A stretch of 64,000 nt of DNA from Branchiostoma lanceolatum (taxonomy: Eukaryota > Chordata > Leptocardii > Amphioxiformes > Branchiostomatidae), in NCBI RefSeq assembly GCF_035083965.1, contig NC_089733.1:5030074-5094073 (forward strand). Reading direction: 5' to 3'. The translations under genes and the position numbers were made by a program. The notes below the pieces were generated by a model. It was not told where the DNA came from. It saw only the letters and a program-made list of their open reading frames with translations, and ran no database searches. Of this stretch, positions 21,676 through 32,093 are shown one piece after another (position 1 is the stretch's first letter; every line of letters starts with the position of its first letter).

Positions 21676-21754
21676 AAATTATGGCGGGTAAATCGTACGA
21701 GGTATGAAGTGTTGGGTAGGCATTATTAATGGAGCGTAATGGAGATCTTATCAC
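19241..21754 (-). pseudogene. truncated retrotransposon ORF (reverse transcriptase and endonuclease)
   Basis: The frame is open for 837 codons, but the first ~27 (21676-21754) are flanking DNA fused by chance. The element part starts within the reverse transcriptase upstream region and keeps FMDD, the CCHC knuckle and the RPD...IELTVP endonuclease. The N-terminal DNA-binding finger is missing, so it should be non-autonomous. There are no internal stops, in line with very recent insertion. Confidence 0.85.
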
Positions 21755-22498
21755 TTAATGTGACTGATTTGTAAAGATGCATGCTGTTCTTTCGTGTATG
21801 TTAAGATGTGGTGTGTTTTTGACGTACCTAATTGTCGAACATGTTGATGTCGAAATCGAATATGGCTTTTACCTGTTCGATGGTCATGTTGTTAGCTCCC
21901 GGTGTGTCGTCCTTTGGTTGTGTTGGAGTTGTTTCAGATGTTGTCGTGGTTTGTTTCTATGGAGGTAGAAAGGTGGAAGATTTTAGGGGTTGAGTCGAGT
22001 GGTTTTATACTATGTCAGATCTGGCAATGGTTACTAATGAATATCACTAATAGGGGAGGTAGATGCTATTTTGTCCGTCATGAACAGTCGATGGCAATGA
22101 AGTTGAGTTAATCGCAATTGTTTTCTTATGACATGTGGTATGTACTTTGGTGCTGGCACAAATTTGTTGAATGTACAAGTAGTCGGTAGCTATATTTGTG
22201 GAGTTTTGGCGCCGTACACAACATATTAATGAAGGTTATCGACTTCAAATGTTAATGTGTTGGCGGAAATCTAATTTTTTTGCACAGCGCCGGACAACGG
22301 TGGTAATGTTTACTCGAACGTTTGCCTGAACATTGCAATGATGGGAATGTGTCATAAATTACGATGGTGGGGTCGATGCTGTGTAGACTGTTTTGATGAC
22401 GGCATGTAGTAAATCGAAGTAGATTTTTACTAGATAGGTGAAGTTGGTTGTTATCTTTGTAGGGGGTATATATCGGATGTTGTAACAGTGAACTTACC
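21676..22498. other. flank without recognised gene
   Basis: Apart from the chance fusion to the truncated element, I see only short open frames in T/G-rich DNA. The strand bias suggests intronic sequence of the minus-strand exon at 22499-22769. Confidence 0.35.
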
Positions 22499-22769
22499 AA
22501 GGTCCTTTGAAGATCTGTTATCCTCTGGATTGCGGCGGTCAAGATGTTTATTCTGGAGACTGTGTCCTCCTTTTCCATTGGATGTGTTAGTGTCCTCAAG
22601 TTGCCAAAGGCCTGTTTGATAATCTTCTGTCTGTTGAGTTCGCGTTCAGTAGCTTCTTTCCTTTTGTCGTGGAGCTGCTCCATTTCGGTTCGTTGTGTTG
22701 TCGCAACTTGGTTGTCGTGTGCGTTAGTGGTGGTTTGCGTGGGATCCTTTTGGTACGGTTTGAAATCTG
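22499..22769 (-). CDS. internal exon encoding a helical, charged segment, unidentified
   Basis: The minus strand shows an acceptor (ACCAACAG) at 22770, about 90 open codons, and a strong donor (CTTG|GTAAGTTC) at 22499. The product begins Thr/Asn/Gln-rich, then has a likely coiled coil (EMEQLHDKRKEATERELNRQ) and a hydrophobic helix (INILTAAIQRITDLQ). No family is recognised. Another minus-strand open region at 23174-23461 may be an upstream exon of the same gene. Confidence 0.45.
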
Positions 22770-23173
22770 TTGGTATGTACATTTATCAATGCTTGACAGT
22801 GTTTGTAATTTTCGTGAGCATGGCAAGTTCCGAACATGTGGTCGCATCCGGATATCCATAGGGAATCAGTGTTATTTTTGTCGGTGATTGTGGTCAGTCT
22901 CGAATGTCATTTGTCTAGTCCGGCGTCTGTTGTAGGTCGTGCTAGTTTTGTTTTACATTTTGAAGTTGTCCTTTTGCAGAATGTGAAATACTTGTCGCTG
23001 TTTGAAAGTATCATTGACGCGTCTATGACGATATACAATCAATCAGGTGGTGGATTGGAATTAACTTGTCAGTGTTGTTGGCACCGATGGCCAATTGTCG
23101 GTGGGATGAGACAGGGCTTGTCGAAATGTCGGTTGACACAGTTTCACCGTGGGGTGTAGTTAATTGGCTAGTG

Positions 23174-23461
23174 TTAGGACTTTGGCGGCTGGTGTTTTTT
23201 GGTCAAATGTTGGTGTCCATCATTTGACGTGTTTTCATGTTTGATGATGGATGTTGTTTGTTTTGAAGGCTTTTTATTTGTGATAAGTCTTTGTGATGCG
23301 CCTATTTGTGGCATATCATCAGAGCTGTTTACGGATAGTAACAGGACAACTGGATTATAAATGGACACGGAGAGGCGTTGTTGACCATTAATGAGGTGAC
23401 TGAGGTTGTTGGCCTCTAGAGGAATGGGCTTCTTCCTTCGTATGTCTTTGGAGACCTTCAA
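23174..23461 (-). CDS. possible upstream exon, unidentified
   Basis: An open minus-strand frame of about 95 codons with plausible composition (VSKDIRRKKPIPLEANNL, then SVSIYNPVVLLLSV). It sits upstream of the better supported exon at 22499-22769 on the same strand. Splice borders are not clear. Confidence 0.25.
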   Translation of the reverse strand: MKVSKDIRRKKPIPLEANNLSHLINGQQRLSVSIYNPVVLLLSVNSSDDMPQIGASQRLITNKKPSKQTTSIIKHENTSNDGHQHLTKKHQPPKS

Positions 23462-23604
23462 TGGTGTATTTGTGAGACTAAATTAATGTGGGGGAGAGGG
23501 GTTGGGGTGCTGGGTATGTGGGGCGGTGTGTGGTATTTCGGGTAAGGAGTTATTTTCCTGGCCGTCCCCTCTTGCCGATCTCTTGATGAAAATCTGTTGT
23601 TCCT

Positions 23605-24165
23605 CTCTTCAGTTAAACCCCTTTAGAACATTTTTACAAATAGGCCATTGCAGTTCCAGGGACACAAACCAGGGGGCCCAAAATTGACCTTGACCATTCT
23701 CCTCCCAGCGCATACCCACATACCAAATATCGTTACAATCCATCTACACGTTCTACAGTTATGCTGACTTTAAGCATCCGACGACACACATGCAAACGAT
23801 TTACCTCCTTACTTATGCAAATTCGGTCTCATTTGCATAGTTTGCACTTAAGTGTGTACAACTTGGTCTAACCTACCTGTGTACCAAAGAACATGACGAT
23901 CTGTCCATCCACTCTTCAGTTCTTCTACATTTAAGATTTTAACAAATACGCCATTGCAGTTCCAGTCACACATGCCAGGAAGCCCAAAATCGCCCTTGAC
24001 CTTTCTCCACCTAACACCCACCCACATACCAAAAATCATTTCAATCCATGTACAGGTTCTACAGTTATGGTGACTTTAAGCGTCCGGTGACACATACATA
24101 CACACAAACACCAAACGCAAGCAAAACAGTATCTCCATGAAAAAGCCTTTTTTTCATGGAGATAA
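23605..24165. repeat. two tandem diverged copies of a dispersed repeat ending in a hairpin
   Basis: 23609-23800 and 23915-24105 share, in order, GCCATTGCAGTTCCAG, CCCAAAAT.G.CCTTGAC, CCCACATACCAAA, GTTCTACAGTTATG and GACTTTAAGC.TCCG. The second copy ends in a hairpin (ATCTCCATGAAAAA and its complement, 24131-24163). This arrangement resembles a SINE- or LINE-tail family. No coding potential is seen. Confidence 0.55.
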
Positions 24166-24403
24166 TCAGACGCTCACCTTTCACATGGGAATAAAAATGA
24201 TTATTAACAGAAAGCCTTGTTAGTGTTCAAATTTTTATTCAACTTGAAACAACAACAATATCAGAAATACTGAGTATAGTTTCCGATAGTATCTAACGAG
24301 TTTTCAATGTTCTTTTTATGTGTATATTTGCTTATTTTGCTATGAGTTTGTTGAAAGTTTAGATTTGTGGAAACAGGAAACAATCGATAGGTGACAGGTT
24401 AAC

Positions 24404-24730
24404 TGGAACTGCATTTGTTGTAGTCCACAGCTTGTCTTCATCCTCTTGAGTCAGGGGGTCGGCTTGACGCCTCTCCGTCCCCACCCCATCGCCAGCTAGC
24501 TCCTTCATCCTTGCATCAAGGGCTTTGCGGAATTCTGCAAACCTCGAGTCATTTCTATCAAGGAAGATCATGTCATGCCGTCCGAGATCATCTCTTGAAT
24601 GTCGCAGCAATGCTGTGACAATTACATTGAGACTATTTGGAGGGTATGGTGTCCCGTCTTGCTTCCTGATTTCACATACAAACCTTGCCAACCAGAAGTC
24701 CATTTCTTCTGCTGTGACTGACCTGCTGAC
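24404..24730 (-). pseudogene. Crypton-type (KIAA1958/DUF3504-like) recombinase exon, N-terminal half of domain
   Basis: The minus strand reads AEEMDFWLARFVCEIRKQDG, then PPNSLNVIVTALLRHSRDD and later FAEFRKALDARMKEL, DPLTQEDEDKLW. This order (Trp/Phe-rich helix, KxDGxxYPPxSL, R(H/K)LR, F..FRK.LD..M, QA.PLT.EDE..LW) is the start of the DUF3504 domain of KIAA1958, QRICH1 and ZMYM proteins, which derive from Crypton tyrosine recombinases. An acceptor-like CAGCAG lies near 24728. The catalytic half is not visible downstream, so this is a fragment or an isolated exon. The related piece at 6.35-6.64 kb covers the next part of the domain but is diverged and far away. Confidence 0.6.
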
Positions 24731-25517
24731 GTAGTAGGGATACGTATCGTTATGCTGAATCGCAATATTCTATGTATCAACTAAGGGCTCCTTGCAGCTT
24801 TATATCTTTATTACTCTTCTTTTTAATAAGTTAAAGGGGCACAGAATAGAACAAATGTAAAGCCCTGATGTAGAAGTCATTTTGATAATGAAACTTCAGA
24901 CAGTGCTATTATTAGTAACACTATATTTCAGACTTTTAATGTGACAATGAAATAAATAGTGCTCACATGGAATCTGGCAAGAGTTGACAGTTGGAATACT
25001 TGTGGCTGCTCCTTGTGAGCAAGAATGTCTCACAGTCACACTTTGTGCATTCACCACGAGTTTGGCCCTCATTATCCAGGGACATCGGTTTAGAAATAAG
25101 CATAATAGAAAGGCACTAGTCACACTGTAAAATTTTCTTCAGCAAAAATAGCCAACAAGCATAAATATTTATTATTAGATGCAGTTGGAATGTTAAGATG
25201 TGAGAAAAAGCAAGCTACAAAGAACTCAAGTCTTCCCTGCACCCTATACCAGGGAATGTCATTGTGGGGAGGGGGGTATAGTAGATTTTAGAGCAGGTAA
25301 GTCGGACACTTGAAATACATCACAACAACATTCCAAGACGGCGGTCCATGTATCACACGATCCCGACATGCAGAGCGCTTTCTAAGTTTACGTCACACGT
25401 TGCAATAGACGTGAAGTTACCCATATAGAAATATTAAAACTGAAAAACAAATGCATCTAGGCTACATGGCATGTACATATCTTAAGTTTACAGGAGTGAT
25501 GAATAATTGTTACACAG

Positions 25518-26130
25518 CTAGACATAGATTGTGTACTGTTGTACCATAATTAAGAAATGAAAGAACTTGACCTCACCGTTCTCCAAGTCGATGTCCGGTT
25601 GGCTAGGCGCGTTGTCTGCAAACAGGAGGATCTTTCGATATTGTTGGTGCATCTTTCTGTCCAGTGTTTGTAGCCACTCGAGGAACAGGTCAGGCGGCAT
25701 CTACACCGTCTTGTTGTTCCTGTACGTCACCGGCAGACTCCTCACGTTCACGTGCTAAGACCTCCCGATGATGAGGGGTTTTAGCGCTTCGCCAGTCATG
25801 CTAGCACAGAGCATGATTGTGACTATCTTTTGCCTGCTTCCCTCCGTCGCACTGTTCTCCCTGTACAGAAAGTGTCCTTTTAGTGGTCGTTCGATAGAAG
25901 AGCCCGGACTCGTACATGTCCTTAGGTGCATACCCGGCCGTGACGTCAGGGATTTTTCTTCTTTCAATCTTCCACTGTGCTCTTGTCCACCCCGGCTCCA
26001 TGCAGCCATGCTGCGAACTGAACGCACTTCACCGACATCCCCATTTTAAAGTGTTAGCGAACAATCTGTGCCCAAAGATTCCCACAATATCATTCTTGCA
26101 CCCTTCAGCGAAATATCCGTTCCACGCTGG
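25518..26130 (-). pseudogene. broken Tigger/JRK/CENP-B-type (DDE_1) transposase
   Basis: Three minus-strand frame segments line up in family order: GYAPKDMYESGLFYRTTTKR (the usual position of NADE.GLFYR, with catalytic residues altered), KIVTIMLCASMTGEALKPLI, and FLEWLQTLDRKMHQQYRKIL followed by LFADNAPSQP with the second catalytic Asp. They are separated by frame changes and stops near 25685, 25757 and 25870. The parent enzyme binds DNA through CENP-B-type HTH domains and moves Tigger/pogo elements to TA sites. This copy is inactive. The Tigger-like non-autonomous element at 12.6-14.1 kb is of the same broad type. Confidence 0.65.
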
Positions 26131-26195
26131 GTCAATGTTTTATTGTTGCTTGTGAATCAGATCTCCTTTCTTAAGCTTGTCAAAGTTGCTCTTGG

Positions 26196-26384
26196 TCAAA
26201 TATTGAAGATGCTGTGATTTTTCAACACTTTCCCATAGCAAACCAAGAGCAACTTCATCTGTACTGCAGTGAACATTGAAATCAGCTTCGCCTTCGCTGG
26301 TAGGTCAGCTGTGGCCAACAGTAAAAGACTACGCGGTGACACCTTAACCTCTATTCCTGAGTTGTGAACACATGAATCAAGCAC
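26196..26384 (-). pseudogene. fragment resembling Tnp2-type transposase
   Basis: The minus-strand frame contains VSPRSLLLLATADLPAKAKL, resembling the conserved RP.LL..T.DLPAKA segment before the zinc-binding GxxGCxxC region of Tnp2-like (EnSpm/CACTA-related) transposases in invertebrates. The Cys region is lost, in part through a frame change. The fragment lies downstream of the C-terminal-looking exon at 26548-26805, so gene order is scrambled or two elements are mixed. Confidence 0.35.
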
Positions 26385-26547
26385 TTCACATACACTTCCA
26401 TATGTTGTTGAAAAGAGACACTACCTCAAAGATTGAATGAAAGGTTACTCCTTCTCCAGACTGTTAGGAAACTCTGCTGAGATTTGTACTTCCTTTGCGA
26501 TGATCTCGTTAAAGACAACTGCCACAACGGTATCAGAGGTTTCATTT

Positions 26548-26806
26548 TTATTGATGTTTCGCACAGTGAAGTGTTATATCATTGTGCACTTCATCTGTTG
26601 GAATGGTCTGTAACATACGGACTATGGCAAAGTGGTTGGCCTTTAGTTTGCACTGAGTTGGGTCAACATATGAGCAGGATGTAGAGGCATATTGAACAAA
26701 GCAGAGAATTTCAGCAACGTGCCTGTCTCCACCAAACAACACAGTGTAGGAGTTATGCCTGTAAACCCGTGTATTTGCCTGTAACATTGTCCCGTGGATC
26801 ATCATT
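26548..26806 (-). CDS. terminal exon resembling the C-terminal domain of Tnp2-like transposon proteins
   Basis: An acceptor (CCTAAACAG) at 26807 precedes an open minus-strand exon of about 85 codons. It holds RVYRHNSYTVLFGGDRHVAE followed by ILCFVQY and IVRMLQTIP. The NSYTVLF...EI..F(V/F) pattern is one I associate with C-terminal beta-rich regions of large invertebrate transposon proteins. Function is unknown and identification is tentative. Confidence 0.35.
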
Positions 26807-26850
26807 CTGTTTAGGAAAGATAGACAACAATTGTCACAAATAAATTAAAA

Positions 26851-27195
26851 TTATACATGTAGAATTGTGAATGACATAAGTTCATCTAGGATCATGTCCA
26901 TCTTCAGCTGCTTCATGCCAACCAGCAACAACTTCAGTGTAGCTCGCTTCACTGAGATGTCCTCTGTTTCGGAGAAACCTATAGCCATGTTGTATGACAG
27001 CAATACCTTAGTTGCATCGGTCACAGACTGTTTCCGCAACCCCAACAGGGCAGCCTCTGTCAGCCTAGGTTTTGGCTCTTTTTCTTGGGGATAAAGTGAT
27101 GGTGGAACCATCGGGAAGGTTAACAGTGCCATATCAGAACAGAAATCATCAAACGATTTATCTTGTAAAGTAGTAGGTAACACCGGCATTTGATA
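26851..27195 (-). CDS. exon of unknown function upstream of 26548
   Basis: An open minus-strand frame of about 112 codons with good composition (FDDFCSDMALLTFPMVPPSL, then LTEAALLGLRKQS and LKLLLVGMKQLKMDMILDEL). It lies one short gap upstream of the exon at 26548-26806 on the same strand and could be spliced to it. No domain is recognised. Confidence 0.35.
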   Translation of the reverse strand, partial: YQMPVLPTTLQDKSFDDFCSDMALLTFPMVPPSLYPQEKEPKPRLTEAALLGLRKQSVTDATKVLLSYNMAIGFSETEDISVKRATLKLLLVGMKQLKMDMILDELMSFTILHV

Positions 27196-27608
27196 AATGA
27201 AATCATTTTAAAGTTCTACTTTACTCACAGTTTTTCAGAGTGTTTGCCTGAAAATTTCTGGTTATCTCAGACACCATGAATCCACAACAGAAGCCATGTA
27301 TACCTGGTGAAGTGTTGTATAAATAGATAATGTGACTCATCAATACTAACACACATACTTGATGATTACGTACTAATAACTTAAAATTCACTGTAATTCG
27401 ATCACAAGGAAAGTTAGGACACAGAGAAAATAAAAGTCATCAATGCATTTAACAAAGACGTTTTTTACGTCACTATTTTTAAAAATCATTTCTCCAAAAA
27501 CCTTTTTATGCTTATAAAGGATGGGTGATCATTTTCCGGACACAATCCAGGAATAATTTTCGATTTTAAGAAATTTAGGAACATCATATGAAACCGGTAA
27601 AAAACTGA

Positions 27609-27680
27609 TCAAAGGATATCATCAGCCTCTTCACGTCGCAATGGCTTGCCTAGGAAAATGAGATGTGGTAGCCGGCAATC
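27609..27680 (-). CDS. 3' terminal exon of repeat-borne gene, copy A
   Basis: The minus strand has an acceptor (TTTTCAG) then 23 codons and a stop (DCRLPHLIFLGKPLRREEAD...). A diverged plus-strand counterpart exists near 54851-54906, where the acceptor has mutated to CAAG and the frame stops earlier. Together with 27860-28930 this forms one of two opposite-orientation copies of the same gene or element. Confidence 0.45.
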   Translation of the reverse strand, partial: DCRLPHLIFLGKPLRREEADDIL

Positions 27681-27897
27681 CTGAAAAGAAGAACAACATG
27701 GCTTATATCGTGTTCAATCTATTCCACAAACCCTGACTCTGTTTTCTGTTTCACAAAAGGTAGCAGTAGTCAATCTTTATTACCAGTCACGATCTATAAA
27801 TATCTGCGATGTTCCAATTATTCAGTAATTCTATGATAAAAACTAAAATTTACCATTACCCCCGTCATCCCCTACAGCTGGTTTAGTATTTCCTTAA

Positions 27898-28823
27898 CCC
27901 TATCTAGCCCGGGGGGGGGGGGGCTAAAAGTGCCCGCGCCAACTTTGACATCGTATAACTGCCAAACGACGTATGGTAGGACAACCAAAGTTGGTGACTT
28001 TGCCTAAAATTTAGTTGGCAACAATATTATGATAAAAGCATAAGTTTATCATTTTTCGTGTTGCCATGGCAACGGGTTTTTGAAGAGACATTTTTATGCA
28101 AATTTCACTAATTTCGATTTAAACATAGTTGTTTCCAATGTTTTCTTGCTCAAACACACTAGTTTCCTACATGTCTAACATCATATGTGATTTAATGTGA
28201 CTGTCATAATTTAGTATTCATAAATTATGCTAATTTGATGACGTCATCGCTCAAAATCCAAGATGGTGGACAAGATCCTTATTTTCGCCATAAACAGGTT
28301 TTTTGTCTTCAAATTCGTCACAACCTGGAATTTTCTTAACCAGAAACATTCAGATTATTTTTTTAGTCTATTTTGATTGTTATTTGGGGTCATAAGTGGA
28401 AAAAATGTATTTTCGAAAATTTTAAAATGGCCGATCAAAGATGGCGGATCCCATGGGGTCGCTAACAACACATGACGTCATTCGTCGACGTCATTTTGAC
28501 GTCAACGTAATCAGAATTAACGCCAAATGTGTTGGCATACCTTAAAATCAATAATACGCACTATTTTGTCTAATATCTTTAGATATTATGGGAATTCCCT
28601 ATTTAGCCAATAAAATCACATAGATGACGTCATAATTACGTCATATTACGTCATAACGTCACCAAAATTGCAAAAATCCTCAAACTTTACGTGTACATCA
28701 CTCCCTGCAAATTTGGTGATGATACAACATACCGTTCGGAAATTATGATGGGGGGGGCGAATGAGCCCCCCATCATAAACCCCCCGGTCCAAGAAGTCTA
28801 AAAAAAGCCCGGTCTAGATAGGG
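27898..28823. mobile_element. piggyBac-type MITE, 926 bp, TTAA duplication
   Basis: Ends are CCCTATCTAGCCCGGG on the left and, read from the right, CCCTATCTAGACCGGG, 15 of 16 matching. TTAA flanks both sides (27894-27897 and 28824-28827). CCCT ends and TTAA targets define piggyBac-type elements. The interior is AT-rich with many TGACGTCA-like motifs, a long G run beside the left end and a GC hairpin near the right end; no transposase. Whether the transposase at 630-2570 could move it is unknown. A paralogous uninterrupted site at 54.80 kb proves the insertion. Confidence 0.9.
28743..28778. repeat. subterminal hairpin in the piggyBac-type MITE
   Basis: TTATGATGGGGGG and CCCCCCATCATAA are near-perfect arms around GGCGAATGAG-like loop sequence. 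It may be a transposase-binding or fold-back feature. Confidence 0.55.
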
Positions 28824-29311
28824 TTAAGTGTTGTAGCGACAGTCTGAACTTCTCCATTCAGGAAAAGCAGGGTGATGAGGAAGTCGGCCATATTTCGTAA
28901 CCGATCGTTTGAGCTGTTGAAGGCAAATACCTACAAGAAGATATAAAAATATCTCATTATGCGACAAATTGAATTGAAAAACAATAAGTAGCTAGCTCAT
29001 GAATAGAAGTTTAAAAATACTATTTTACACTTATGCTTTCACATTGTCTATTCCCTTATCACAAGCCTTTATTTGTAAGGATATTTAGACTAATTTTGTT
29101 GTGATTATGGTATCAAGGAGGTTATTTTTCAAACATTTCTTCCAATACAACTGGACCTCCCAATACAACTGGACCTCCCGTGCCTGTATACGTACAAACA
29201 ACAATAGATCAGTCCACTAAAATTCTCTAATGTGTACATTCCATGATAAGAGACAGTGGCTGATGTGATTTAAGTAGTTCTTATAATGCGTAGTTTAATA
29301 TGTCGCCTTAC

Positions 29312-29415
29312 CTGCGTACGCCTCCCGCAAGTTAGCGAAAACTATGCACATCGTCTTTACTCCCGTCATTTAGCAGTTGTACTTGTGCTTTAGCCAAATA
29401 GGGGTACACGAAAAC
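29312..29415 (-). pseudogene. upstream exon of copy A
   Basis: Acceptor (TTTCCAG) at 29416 and donor (GCAG|GTAAGG) at 29312 bracket 104 bases. One frame reads VFVYPYLAKAQVQLLNDGSK then stops; another gives MCIVFANLREAYA into the donor. The frame change suggests decay. It lies upstream, on the minus strand, of the VFAFNSS exon. Confidence 0.3.
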
Positions 29416-29639
29416 CTGGAAATGATGGCACACCAAGGTTAAAAACCTCAAGGCGAAGTAGAAACAAACTACAAGGGATGCAGCTTCATCGACTTGGCTG
29501 TTGGACGCGATTATACAGGAATGTGACTCCGGGCGATTTGGCCCTAATGCGAATTGGGCTACTATGTATGAATGGGGACATTCTTCATCAATGATAGAAA
29601 ATGTGACAAAATGACAAAAAGCACTGCATTTGTACAATA

Positions 29640-31366
29640 TTCAGCATTACATTGCTTGTAAACTTGATTTGAAGTCAAAGGGACGATATGCTGGCAGTCA
29701 CAATGGTAGTCTTACATAAGATTTATTGTTCTATCTGTAGAGTATTGGATAAGATACTGAAGGGAGAGGTATTATCTGGCATTCGTTCTATTAATAGTTT
29801 GTTTTTGCTGCCCTTGCCACATGCCCACCTGGATATGCCATCAAAGTAGCTCGATGACAGCTCACTGTCATTATCACATGAACTGTACCACACCAGTTCC
29901 CCAAATCCTATCAAAGCATCGCTCCATTTGTATCTATCATTTTTCCTAAATACAGTTATCAGAGCGCAACAATTTCATCAAGTTAGAACTGTGTCACCTT
30001 TTAACCATTGTAGATCTAGTTGCCACTTAACTTTTCGGTTAAGGAAGAAATTGACCACACTGTAGATTTCAAACATTAAGTTACAACATGTCGAGTTGGA
30101 GATCAAACCGCACCCCACTCACAGATCAATGGAATTTGAAGCAGCGGGGTCGACAACAATTATATTTCCATCCTCTTGTATAAGCCTTTTTACTCACCTA
30201 GTAATAATGGATCTGTGCTTCATTTTAATCTGTCAAGAAAGGCAGCACCAATTGTATTTTGATTTTGACAGCCTCTTGGCATGTTTTTTTGTTGTTTCTT
30301 TTTCTTTCATTCGATGGAGACTTAGATATTCTTTAAAAATTTTGTTCAACATCGTAATTCTATTCAAAAATAATTTAACTTTGTAGCAACAAGGGAGGTG
30401 AATACATTGTAAGCCACTTTCATGTATGTTACTATACAACATGTTATATCTATGAAAGGTACTATGAGTAGGTCTCTTATTAACCCTCAAACCACCGTAT
30501 GGGGTCAAAACTGACCCCAGGCGTCAGATTCAAGGAATCACCTGGCCTTCCACTGTCCAAGCTAAAAAAAATACAACTATATTGCTAACATTCTAGAACA
30601 TTGCAGAGAAATGTTCTTACCTTCGCCATCGTGAATCGCGTTGAATTGTGGGAGAATAAGCTCATCAATTATTCTCTCATTCGTTCTGGAATGCACATTT
30701 CATTGCTAGGTATAGCTTGTAAGACATTTATTAAAGGTAGAGACTCTCAAGCTTTCTATTGATTTATAGCAATATACTTCATTGGAAGAAAAGAAACTAT
30801 GATGGAGCAATGTAAAAGAATATATCCGTTTATGTAATAGATTTACATACTCCAACACTATATTCTTTTGGCTCATATCCGAATGTTACCTCTACGGAAA
30901 GTACGTCCCAGCTTATCAGTACCGAGCTTTACCATTATAACATTAAAACACATAACATACGTGGGCAGCAGACAAGCACAAGCCCGCATTGTGTCTGAAG
31001 ATGTGTTTCTTTCTGCTCCTTATACACTGCCAACTCTATGAATTTTTCTGACATGGGTCCGTGTGTGCTTCAATTTCACTGAATCATACTGGTGAATCTA
31101 TAGGTCAGGCATTTCATATGACACCTTGGTTGCCATAATAAGTAAAAAAAAGTATTATCTTCATGTTTGCTGCAATTAACAATATATTTTAAACACGCAT
31201 GTTGATGTAGCTACGTACGCTCCAGAGCTCTGGTCATAATCACTTCAAGTGCCTTGATGGCCTCAGTGCCAGATCCCAGCTGGTAGAAAAAAAATCATCT
31301 ACCAGCATGACTCTCCCGGCCGCCCCCTTTAGGATGTCGACCATCCTCCATCTTGTTAATGCATTC
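29640..31366. other. gene-free stretch
   Basis: I see no convincing coding region or repeat border. Short minus-strand open frames near 29723 and 30233 lack splice signals or recognisable content. A short minus-strand open stretch near 31240-31350 (DILKGAAGRVMLVDD) may be a fragment of something coding. Confidence 0.4.
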
Positions 31367-32089
31367 TTAACACTATTGAGGTGGGTAGGAAAAGTTATAG
31401 TGCATTTCTTCCAATTCCCAAAGTACACCATCTCGGTAGAAGTGCTGAAGACCTCAGTTCCATTTTTGCACTGTTTATGTTTACCTCCTACATTATAAAG
31501 TTCTACAATTCCAGGAAGCCTTGTAATATCAATATAGAATGCATATAGTTCGATGTCTGTGTTGAAAAATAGCAATGCTATACACATGCATACTTTATAG
31601 CTTTTTATATAATGCTAGACGATTGCTTCATGTCTTTGAGTCTTACAAACAGAACCAGAAACCAGTAACCAAATTATGATATCAGCAAAGTCTTCCGACT
31701 CGGTCTGGTATTCTACGCATACACTTGAACATGTAACTGTGTATATATTTAAATCTACATAACATAACATAATTCAAATCTACATAACATAACATACATG
31801 TAACAGTAAAAAATTATTATACGAACAAAGATAAATGTTGACATAATGCGGTCGATAATCTAGCAGTTAGGATGGTAGGTGTGGTGTTTGTAGGGTGGTG
31901 GAGGTTGTCTGTTCAGGACTGCCTGCACTGCCATGTTGTCGGCCTCGGTGGTGGTGGTGATTGTAGCAGCAGTTGTGCGCTGTTTTGTTGTACTGGTGGG
32001 GTAGGAGGAAAGTACAAGGTTAGCATATTGTGCCTTTGTGGTGTTGTCTGGTAATCATGGTAGTGAAACAAATGAAAGGAGCGAGTAGG
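31367..32089. repeat. locus duplication P, left part
   Basis: From about 31367 to 32089 the sequence matches 41516-42237 at high identity, starting at CTTAACACTATTGAGGTGGG and including the terminal exon of a small minus-strand gene. Homology continues beyond the inserted element at 36492. Confidence 0.85.
31867..31992 (-). CDS. terminal exon of duplicated Thr/His-rich gene, copy P
   Basis: An acceptor (CCCACCAG) at 31993 is followed by 42 codons including stop: YNKTAHNCCYNHHHHRGRQH, then Ser/Pro/Thr-rich. Spliced in phase 0 to exon 37075-37409 it gives a protein of about 152 residues. The Q copy reads the same frame here although its exons differ in length, which supports this frame. Confidence 0.5.
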   Translation of the reverse strand, partial: YNKTAHNCCYNHHHHRGRQHGSAGSPEQTTSTTLQTPHLPS

Positions 32090-32093
32090 TACT

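Larger units (their letters stand above)
27860..28930 (-). pseudogene. exon VFAFNSS...ADFLITLLFLNG, copy A, split by a MITE
   Basis: From the acceptor (CTTGTAG) at 28931 the minus strand reads VFAFNSSNDRLRNMADFLIT followed by LLFLNGEVQTVATTL. It is then interrupted at a TTAA by the 926-bp element at 27898-28823, and resumes with GG.AATACTAAACCAGCTG. The plus-strand copy at 54683-54828 is uninterrupted and continues EEILNQLEGMTG. The exon is short, hydrophobic in its middle and of unknown function. Confidence 0.5.
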
